From positions 1,240,001-1,304,000 of the forward strand of contig CP136494.1 of NCBI GenBank assembly GCA_032768795.1: 64,000 bases of DNA. Direction: 5' to 3'. This document shows, piece by piece, positions 52,762 to 61,870 of the stretch. Position 1 is the first letter of the stretch, and each line of letters starts with the position of its first letter. The position numbers and the translations under genes are program-made. This DNA comes from Tremella fuciformis (Eukaryota > Basidiomycota > Tremellomycetes > Tremellales > Tremellaceae). Below the pieces are notes generated by a model. That model was given only the letters and a program-made list of their open reading frames with translations, ran no database searches and was not told where the DNA came from.

Positions 52762-54092
52762 ATGCGCTCCTCACCTTCCTTGCTGCGTACGCTCCACACG
52801 CCCCCCGCATCCCATTCGCTCCCCGTCCAGGGCCTGACATATGCCCTCGGCCTGTCGTACGCCGCCAAGTACTCACCGCCCTTCGTGCCTCCCGATACGA
52901 AACCCCCTCACCAGGGTTTCGCCGGGCAGCAGAACAAGGTCGGGAAATGGGTCGGGGAGATGTTGGCGCTCCGGGCGGGCAGAGGAGAGCTGCAGGCTGG
53001 TGAAGGCGGGTGGAGCGAGGCTGTCGGAGCAGAGGCCAGGCGGTGGGGAGCAGGGGAGGACTTTTTTGCCATCATCGAGGGCAGTGGCGATGTGAGTCTC
53101 TTCACCAACGTATCTTTCCCTTGCGCTTTCGAGTCGAGTCAAACGATACGTCTGGAAGGATGAGGAGGTCGTGCGACGAGCGCAAGAGGCTCATGACAGA
53201 CACATATCGCCCTGGCAGACGGCGTAGGCGGCTGGGCACCCCGGGTCGACCCTGCCCTCTTCTCCCAGGCCCTGCTGTACCACTACGCCCTCGCCGCGCG
53301 ATTCAACCCGTCTGCCAGCCCCGCGTCCCTCCTCTCCTCCGCATTCAACTCGGTGCAAGCCGACCCGCTCGTCACTGCCGGTTCGTCCACGTTCTGCGGC
53401 CTGTCCTTTGCGCCGACCGGCGCGGCGCGCGGTGTCAACCTGGGCGATTCGGGCCTGACGCTACTACGTGGCTCTGCGACGCACTGGGAGAGTGCAGTAC
53501 AGACCCACTACTTCAATTGCCCCTTGCAGCTGTCGAAGATCCCGCCAAAGAAGCCCGTGTCGCCCGAGGAGCGTACGCGTATCATACAGGCTATCCGCGC
53601 CTTGCCTCGGGGCGCGGAGATACCTCCCGAGTTGCAGGAGGCTGCGTCCAGCTTGATGGACGATCCAATACGCGACAAGCCAGAGGATGGGGATAAGTTC
53701 GATCTCTCTCTACAGCCAGGAGATACCGTGCTGCTCTATACGGACGGTCTGAGCGACAATGTCCCCGCAGAACACATCCCGCAGCTAGAGCAGGTGGTCG
53801 AGAGCTTGCTGGGTCAACCGGCGAATGCACATTTGAGTCCCGCGGAGCGCGCCAGTGAAAAGGCGAGGATACTGGCAGACGTCCTCGTTGGCTATGCCCG
53901 AGGCGGCATGACGCGCACGGGCGACGAGGACGGGTGGAAGACACCATTCGAGGTGGAAGCGGAAAAGGCGGGGGTTCAGGGATTCAAAGGCGGTAAAATC
54001 GATGAGTGGGTCTTTCTTTTACTTGCTCTGCACATGAGGCGCTGATGCGCAGCGTGACCGTCATCACCGCTGTAGTCACTGAACTTATATAG
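52762..54092 (+). CDS. PTC7: Mitochondrial PP2C-type phosphatase, PTC7-like (391 aa)
   Basis: Exons 52762-53091, 53200-54005 and 54053-54092. The N-terminus MRSSPSLLRTLH is a likely mitochondrial presequence. PPM motifs appear in order: ALADGVGGWAPR, SSTFCGLSF, NLGDSGLTLLR, VLLYTDGLSDNVP and the C-terminal KIDDVTVITAVV, which provide the metal-binding Asp residues. PTC7/PPTC7 phosphatases act on coenzyme Q biosynthesis proteins and other mitochondrial targets. Removing the last 47-nt intron restores the terminal strand; without it the frame ends prematurely. The 108-nt first intron is longer than most here. Confidence 0.87.
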
Positions 54093-54306
54093 GTCTTTGC
54101 TGTCGTATTCGAGACCATCTAGCATAATCATTGCATGGTACACTTCCATTGGTGAGTACAGAGACAACTTGAAAGATCGGCTGATTCCAGAGCATTCCTC
54201 TCGCTACCCTGCTCGCGACAGTCGCTGACTGCCCGCTTCGCTAACGAATGCTTCTCGCCTGTTGCTTACCTAAGTCGCTGTCTGCTTGCTCATCGCATCG
54301 CCCTAA

Positions 54307-56992
54307 TTACTCTGATCCTGATCGGCGGGATTCAAGAGCTCTTCTTCCCGGTCCCATCTGTGTCTGATTTGCCCCAGAGCAGAGCTATCCTTCAGCACAC
54401 TGGCTCCCCGCACGACATCTGGCAGCTCACATCAAGCCAATCAGACGGCTGGGCGAATTGCTGTATGGCACTCGGCTGTATTACAATCGCGCACATCTGC
54501 CAGTCAGTCTCAAGACGATACCGACCCATTGATGAGTATCACCTTGCCCTGCGCCAAGTGCCACCCGATGTGGCAATGCAACGGCCACACCCCGGGTGTA
54601 TCTGTCGTCAACCTCAGCACGGCCCATGACCCGCCGGGTATGTAGATCGAATCCCTTCGCAGGGGGTTCGTAGTATTGACCTGTACATCCGTGAGTCCTT
54701 CGGCGTCCATCGTCCCCGTCCCTCTTGCTACCAAGGAGAAGCCTCTGCCATGAAGATGATACGGGTGGCCAAACCCGTCGAGGTTGTTCACCTAGCGCCC
54801 GATCAGCCTTGCCTACACTTAGGTTCAGAAAACCTCGTACGATCAGATCTCCGCCACCGACCCCGTCGAATGCAACATTCGCAACGAGGCTGCTGTTGAT
54901 AGACTCCCCAGTCTGCACTTGGCGCAGGAGAGGGTAATTGATCTGATTCTGGTACGTCACGCCGTTCCAGCCCTGACGACTTAGCGATCGATCTGATTCG
55001 CCCAGCCGACCCAGCCAGCAGTACGCACAAATCCGCTGAAGGGCATCCCGTTGATGTTCGTGAATCTGCCGAATGCACTCGACATGACATGAGTAGTCAG
55101 TATGTCAGTTGGCGCGTCCATGGCTACTCTCGGTCTGCTATCAGCATCGGGCCGGCAGACCATACACTCACATCAGGGTGTATTCTGTATCCAGGTCAAC
55201 GCAGGCTGCGTCGCTTCCCGCCAGGTCGTCCCTTCATCTTCAGCTCACATTTGCCTGTCATGGGATGCTCACCATGCTAGAGAAGTCGGCATGGCCGTCG
55301 AAGCGGTATTTGTGTCGACGTATCGCATCACCACGAGACCCACTTGGCCATCGACCCCGCCGTTGCAGGCTGCTCTGAGTTTCTCCGCTTCGTGACGGGC
55401 GAGTACGCACCGAATGCAGAGTTGGCTCGCATCCAGAAAGCATCTCCATCCTGCCCGACAGTCGTGTTGAGAATGACTGAGTACCGTTGACCTGGACTGA
55501 GCGTCACCTGGTGGATCGTCGGCCCGTAGACTGGACAGTCGTCCACTTCGACAATCTCGATTGAGTGCCCGTCGACGGAGAAGCGTAAGGTCTCTGCAAG
55601 TAAGGTTTGTCACGCGCGGGAGACTTATAGCAACCAACGATGAGCGCCTGTGTTGACGAGCCGCAATCGGACCCGTTTGCCAGAAGGGACCTGTATCTCA
55701 GCGGGTGAGGGTGTATCGCACGATGAGCAATTGGAGTTGCCCTGTACACTCAGTTCGGATCCTCATGGTTATGCGGGTGTCAAGACCCACAAAGCCGTTC
55801 ACCAAGATCGCATCGACACTTGGCGGCCCCACCGACTGGGTCTTCAGCAACATGCTTGATCCGCAATGACTGGCGACTTACGCCCTTGTACCCGCCGGAC
55901 AATAGATCTTGGACGATAGTCATCGATTGGTCGTGCACCCAATCAGCAAGGTACACGATCATGTCTTCGTCAAAATCAGTCCCGCGCTTGAGGGGGTCAT
56001 TCACCGAATGGACAATCAGCCTGGCGTCAGTGCATGTTGTCTGTCTCGAGAGCGCGTGTGGCGGGACTCGCCCTCCTGACAGGCCGTCGGCCAGGGTGTT
56101 GCCAAAGTGCGAGTGCCACCAGTACGTCCCGTACTGACTGGCAATGGTGAAGTTGTACGTAAAGGTCCCTCCATTCGCGGGTATGGGGCACTGATCATCA
56201 GTTACCTCTCTTGTCCGCGGTCCTCCAGCCCTCTGACCTGCGAGAACCCGGGCACGCCGTCCATCCATTGGCTTGTATTCTGCAGCATGCCATGCCAGTC
56301 TCTCCATCAGCCCGGTCCGATTCGGCGCGAAAGGACGACGCACGCAGACTCTGACCCGTATCGAGGTTGTTCGTGACGTGTATCACGATCGTGTCGCCTT
56401 CGTTCGCCTCGATGAGGGGTCCTTCGGCTCAGCCTATGCGGGCGAAGCAGCAGGCGGACGCCGGCCCACCACGGATCCGGGAGCTCGCATACTCACCTGG
56501 GTACATACCGTTGACGGTATACATCTGGCGCTCGTACCCATCGGGTGCTTAAGCATGATCAGTACAGCCCACTGGCCGAAGGACGCCCGGCCGCCTCACC
56601 GCCCGTGACAGTACTGCTGTTCAGCTCATCCCTTTCGCCTTCTTCCCAGCGAGACGAACTCACTCGATCGTCCAGGTGTATTCGCGAATTTGCTGCGTGC
56701 GCGTCAGCCCGGCCCGACGCAAAATGAATCACCGTACGGGAACATCGGTAATCTCGAAATCGGACGACAGAGTGAAGATTGCCGGATCAGTCGTCAGCTC
56801 GCGGTCTTCCAGCTGCCGAATTGGCTGGCCACTGCCACTGAGCGCAGCGTCCTGTATTTGGAGGCTGACCCACGGGACTGCTGACGGTGCCTGGGTCGCA
56901 GGCGCTGGGTTACTCGCGGTCGTGGCTGGTCGGGTGTGGGCGTGATCGAGGGAGAAGAGCAAGGCCAAGAGGGTAAGGAAGCACTTGCGCAT
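54307..56992 (-). CDS. Laccase-like multicopper oxidase 1 (623 aa, 18 exons)
   Basis: Exons, 5' to 3': 56738-56992, 56664-56692, 56600-56613, 56497-56547, 56344-56421, 56238-56299, 56072-56190, 55882-56020, 55791-55841, 55639-55741, 55411-55593, 55273-55369, 55172-55231, 55029-55134, 54841-54972, 54543-54791, 54431-54496, 54307-54384. All phases close. Signal peptide MRKCFLTLLALLFSLDHAH. Copper sites: LHWHGML, YWWHSHF, HPYHLHG and HCHIGWH. It is a secreted blue oxidase of phenols, coupling one-electron oxidations to O2 reduction to water. One exon is only 14 nt. Intron 56021-56071 starts with GC. The axial type-1 position, five after the last His, reads Lys. Confidence 0.88.
56600..56613 (-). 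other. 14-nt microexon of laccase 1
   Basis: TACTGTCACGGGCG, flanked by AG acceptor and GTGAGG donor. It supplies parts of six codons that link the WTI segment to APDGYERQ; without it the two flanking exons cannot be joined in frame. Confidence 0.8.
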
Positions 56993-57476
56993 CTGGCACA
57001 TTCGGTGGAAAGGGAGGAGGGGAGGGTCAAGAATAGGCGGGAGCGAGGGCCCCTATGGCGGGGTGTTCATATATGTATAGGCGACCTGTGTGTCCACCGA
57101 TGGTCGTCTGAGACGTGCAACGGGCGGAGATGAGTGACAATTCTCACAGACACAGCTGGATCGTGTTCCACCCGTCGTCATCTCTTTGCCACCGAGTCTC
57201 GCCTCGCCAACTCCGCAAACAATCAGCAAGCGTATCACTTTGGGTCATTCAAAGGATGACGACTCGCGCGGACGACGACGCGAGTGCCCGTCATCAGGCA
57301 ACGATGGATCGCGCACGATGGGTCGTACTCGTGCATGCGCATGGTGTATCTAAAGTGTCTGTCATGACGATTGTCCGTACGCCTCCGACTGTCCTAGTTG
57401 ATATTGTCCGTCTGCTTCGCTTCGACTTGCTTGTGACTGCGCTGCTCCCTTCACGGCGGCCCAAAGGCACCTCTGT
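56993..57476. promoter_or_regulatory. Spacer between the tandem laccase genes
   Basis: This region is the promoter side of laccase 1 and the 3' side of laccase 2. It contains ATATATG (57069) near the laccase 1 start. No gene on either strand. It is short enough that read-through from laccase 2 into laccase 1 could occur. Confidence 0.4.
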
Positions 57477-59931
57477 CTACACCAGAGCACATCTATCTGT
57501 AAGCTTCAAGGCGGGAGATCCACAGCACAGACCTACTCCTTGCCAATCAGATGGTGGATCGAATGCCTTGACCTGATCGGGCTGAATCACCACGGCGGCC
57601 ACTTTACCCAGAGCCAGGTGCCACGCGATGTGGCAGTGCAGCGGCCAGACGCCCGGGGTGTCCGTGATGAGTCGCAAGACTGCCCAACTGTTCCCGCGAA
57701 TGTGTAATGTATCTCTCCTGAGTGGGTTGGTCGTGTTCAGCTGCACGTCCGCCAACCCGTCGGCTGTCATGATTCCTGAACCTCGCCCCACGAGGAAGAA
57801 ACTGCGTCCATGAAGGTGATAGGGATGGTCAAAGCCGTCGAGGTTGTTGATGATCAGGTCTCCGCCGCCGAGCTCGGGAAAGGTGGCGTTGGCGATGAGG
57901 GAGGAGTTGAACGTCAGACCGTCGTGAATCTGTGACAAGAAGGGATAGTTGATGAGATTCTGGTACGAGACATTGTTGAAGAGCTGACGGGCATCAGCTG
58001 GACGTTGCCGCAGCCTCGTGCAGGAAACTCACGAATCCGTTCTGGCTGACGTTGTCGACGTTTACAAATGTTCCCACCTTGCTGCTCAGCTCATTGACTG
58101 TCAGGATGTCCGTCGGAGCGTCTTCGGCTATCCGAGGAACGAGCGAGTACTGCTGATCCATGTCCAAGCACGCATCGGTCGGAGCCGCAAGATCAGACCT
58201 GTACATCAGATACGGCCCACCGATGGCGGCGGAAACGACTGACCAAGCCTCGGTGACTGGCAGCTGGGTCGTCGGTTGGGTGGTGTCGTCCACATACCGC
58301 AGCACGGCAGTGCCAGTCTGCGGCACCGTTCCGCCACACGCAATCGCCACATTGGCGCGGATCCAAAAGGCATCCCCCGCGGTCCCCTCTGACGTGTCCA
58401 AGATGAAGGAGTATCGCTGACCAACTGTCATGGATATCTCGTGGACCGAAGGACCGTACACTGGTGTGTCATCCGCCTCGACCACCTCAAGTGTGTGATT
58501 ATCGATTGACACTCTCATCATCTCTATCTTTGAGCCAAGTACGTTGTCGCTGGTCAGCCTTGTGACTCACCATGGGCGCCAGAGTTGATGAGACGCAAGC
58601 GAATCTTCTTGCCGACCGGGACGGTGATTTCTGCTGGTGCAGGCGTGCTGCAGTTGCTCCCGGACGGCACATATGGACCCGAACAGTTGGTGACACCCTA
58701 GGTATGTCAATCCTTGCGTTCCTTCGGATTGGTTCAACTAAACTCACGACACCGTTGAGCAGAACTGAGTCTCCCTGAGGAGCGGCCGGGCTCTGCTTCC
58801 TTAAACTTGTCCAGGACACGAGCACTCCGCACTCACGCCTCGGTAGCCCGCGCTGCCCATCAGGTCTTGCACGACGAGATCCGAATCATCATCCCTACAA
58901 GTCAGCCGGCGTTGGTGTTGACGAGCCCACGCTTACAGCCAGTCGGACACCATCAAGACCCGCTCCTCGTCAAAATCGACGCCCCGCTGGACAGGATCAT
59001 CGACCGAGTGGATGACGATCCTGCAGACTGTCAACCGTGCCAGTGAGGCGGCAAGGTAAAGCTCACGGGCCTGCCAACCCATCGGCAAGCGTGGCTGCAT
59101 AATGCGAGTGCCACCAAAACGTGCCGTACTGCTGCAAGGTGTAGTTGTAGGTGAATGTCTGCCCAGTGGGGATCGGGCACTACAACGTCAGCTCCACCCG
59201 ACCGCCAGCGGAGGAGGACATGCCTGGGAAAAGCCCGGAACACCATCCATCCACTGCGAGCCGTTCTGCGTGATGCCGTGCCAATCTGGCCTTAGTGTCC
59301 ACTTCGCGTGCCAGATCGCCCGGCCATACGAAGAGTTTGACCACTCGTCAAAGAATTTGTGACGTGGATGAGCAACGTGTCACCTTGATTCGCCTCGATC
59401 AAAGGTCCTTGCCGATCAGCCAGATCCCCGAACCGGGCATTCCGGATACCGACCGGGAAATTGTCCATTCACAGCGACGATCTCTCGGGCGAATCCGTCG
59501 GGCGCTGGTCACATCAACAGAGGTTCTCGCTGATCGTTACATTACCGACCGGCCATGTAGGAGCTGCCGATTAGTGCCGGCAACTGGTTTTGGACGGGAC
59601 AGGAAGACCGACCTGATATTCCAATGATACTCCCTGGTGGTCTGCCTGCTCAGATCTTGCCACGTATGCCAACGAAGTCGGACTCACAGGAACATCGGTG
59701 ATGTCGAAAGTTGGCGAGAGCGAAAAGTCCGAAGCATCAATCACTGCCCAACTGGTGGGTTGTGCCGACGCCTGTGTATCGTGCGAGACAGAAATCACAG
59801 CAGACACGGCGGTGCCATCGGTGCTGTATGTCAGAGCATCATCAGAGCAGACTATTTTGGCCGCACGAGGGTAGTGGAACAGCAAGAGTGCCCGTGAGGC
59901 GCGCAGCCCATAGGAAAAGGAGAGGCAGCAT
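57477..59931 (-). CDS. Laccase-like multicopper oxidase 2 (619 aa, 14 exons)
   Basis: Exons, 5' to 3': 59867-59931, 59688-59823, 59613-59641, 59550-59563, 59454-59504, 59330-59407, 59224-59285, 59067-59179, 58937-59020, 58837-58894, 58748-58792, 58571-58697, 58033-58523, 57477-57983. Signal peptide MLPLLFLWAARLTGTLA. Copper sites: LHWHGIT, FWWHSHY, HPYHLHG, HCHIAWH. It is a tandem paralogue of laccase 1 and shares exon sizes 29, 14, 51, 78 and 62 nt in the same order. It lacks several 3' introns of laccase 1 but has one extra intron after the SDWL segment. Intron 59180-59223 starts with GC where laccase 1 has GT. Confidence 0.9.
59550..59563 (-). other. 14-nt microexon of laccase 2
   Basis: CTCCTACATGGCCG, flanked by AG and a GTCGGT donor, at exactly the same place and phase as in laccase 1. 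It links WNIS to APDGFARE. Confidence 0.8.
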
Positions 59932-60421
59932 TATGGGGGGTGGCAATCGCGTGCAAGGAGTGTCGGATGCGAGGCGCAGTGGTTCGCGTGACTATAAGAT
60001 TCTGCCTGTGATGAGGGAAAGAGTGTGGATTGGTGACGATTTATAGCTGCAAAAACGGTCAGACAGTGAGTAGGCGACGGGCAAGACACAGCGTGGGCCC
60101 GCAAATGGCGCATGGTGTTGTATTGCACTGCGTTGCGTTTTGACGTTTCCCACGAGAGAGAACCTCTTGTCCCTGTACACAAGCCCGACGATCTTGACCT
60201 AAATGTGGCTCGGATCGGCGCTGGCGACGCTCATGCGGCAGTACCGGTGCCGCGAAGAGTCCCGTCTCCGACGCGTCCCTTGACACAGCTTTAGCGAGAT
60301 ATTTCAGGGCGACAAGGTCAATGCCGAGTCATGTATCTTGGAACCTCGGTCTAGGAAGGGTGACCTGGGCCCGTGCAAAAAGCTTGGTTAGGGAGATGCT
60401 GTGCTGATGTTCGTCAGATCG
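59932..60421. promoter_or_regulatory. Upstream region of laccase 2
   Basis: No gene. The interval lies between the start of laccase 2 and the 3' end of the HP1-like gene. It should contain the laccase 2 promoter; I saw no convincing TATA box. Confidence 0.35.
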
Positions 60422-61607
60422 TCACCGAGTTCCATGCCTTTGCATGTTGTCTGCTCTCAGATCTCGGTGATCCCTTATGTATCCCGCGGCCGTAAGAGTC
60501 ATCAGGTATCCACAATATATTTTGGTTGCAAGGATCGCAACGCGGTCCTTCAATCGGCTAACTTCCACCTGGACATCAGCGGGAGAACCGAGCTTAGTGA
60601 CAAACACTCGCTTGAGGTGAGATTCGTAGAATTTCAGTATCTGTTTCATCAGCCGCGATCCAAGCACATATATGGAGGGTTGACCTTTTGAGGGCAGCGC
60701 TTGTAAGCTACTTCAGTGCTCTGCGCTACACGTTCGCCGCCCTCCCTGCCAATTAGCGTGTCTTGGCAAGCCGAGACATAGCAGACTCACATGGTCATAT
60801 AGACAAGCAGCTCTCCGCTGCTGCTGCGCTCAATGGTATCGATCTGCTGAACCTTGTCCTCCCATGTGTCCAGCCTCTCATATTTGCCCATGGAATCCAC
60901 ATGTGTATCCTCAAAGTCTGCCAGGTCCTCCTCCTCGTATGCAGCTGATTTGCGCTTGGACCCGCTCGACTTGGTCTTGTGCTTCTTCTCAGGCTTGACA
61001 TCGGCTGGACCGCCCCGCCCGCGCTTTTTCACCTGTGGAGCGGTCTTGGGCTTGTCCGCCCAATATGTGTTGACAACTTGCTCGGCGTGGGAGCTGGTCG
61101 TTAAGGCTCCACTCTGTCGCGAAGCCCGCTTTCCCGCCCCGCACTCACACATGGCCTTCCGGCTCCCAAGTGTTGTGTTCGGGTCCGTACCCTTTCCAAG
61201 CGACCAGATCTGAGGTGAGCGACTTTCTCGACTGGTCGACACGGACGGGTTGACACACATTGGTATTTCCCCTGATGTGCCAAATTCGGAGCAAGCGAGC
61301 AGAGCATAACAGAGCAGTGGGGGCGGGAAAAGGTTCGGCAGGAGACGTTGGACGAGAGACATGATCATCTGTTTCAGCTGCACCCCTCTCCGCGACGAAC
61401 AAGGCTCACGTTGGCTTGCTTATGGTCCAGGATCGCCGCTACCTCAAACTCTCCCTCCTCTTCGTTCTGCTCCCCGTCCTCGTCCTCGCCGTCCTCGCCC
61501 TCAGAAGCGGCGGCATCTTCTTCTTGGTCACCGTCATCTGCAACCACGATGACGTCCTCGACCTCTCGGCTCCTGGACTTGGACTTTGACTTCGAGGCCG
61601 ACACCAT
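60422..61607 (-). CDS. HP1-like chromodomain/chromoshadow protein (about 284 aa)
   Basis: Exons 61410-61607, 61259-61271 (13 nt), 61149-61209, 60791-61093, 60685-60745 and 60422-60640. An acidic N-terminus precedes the chromodomain: EFEVAAILDHKQAN, GKYQ, YLVAWKGYG, NTWEPEGHV. F, W and Y at the expected places form the methyl-lysine cage, so it should read H3K9 methylation. A basic hinge follows, then a chromoshadow domain: WEDKVQQIDTIER, ELLVYM, YKRCPQK and ILKFYESHLK. It points to HP1-type heterochromatin. The last 60 residues are doubtful: a 39-nt in-frame GTGTTT ... CTGATG ... CAG segment after HLKR may be an intron. Confidence 0.82.
61259..61271 (-). other. 13-nt microexon of the HP1-like gene
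   Basis: GGGAAATACCAAT, flanked by CATCAG and GTGTGT. It provides Gly-Lys-Tyr-Gln and the first base of the next Tyr codon, which gives the chromodomain its standard length and the YLVAW strand. Confidence 0.75.
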
Positions 61608-61870
61608 CTTGGGGCGGGGATCGCCTGGATCGGAAAATCAAGAAGAGCGAGAGAAGATGGGGGCGGGAATGGCCTGGCTTGATACGGGTGCTGCCCCGGC
61701 GAGATTGATAGGCTTGATGGGAGTTGGATTGATCGACAGCTAGGAAGCCAAACCAAGCCGCGCCCTGTCTCGTACTTAGAATATCTCGATCTGACCTTTT
61801 GAGCATTTAATCCCACCAACACGTAAGTTACATATCAAATGGAGGACCTCTACGATGTATGATCTTCAGT

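Noticed and set aside
60791..61383. 198-codon minus-strand frame read as one exon across the chromodomain gene
   Set aside because: It runs through three introns. The spliced reading gives correct chromodomain and chromoshadow domains instead.
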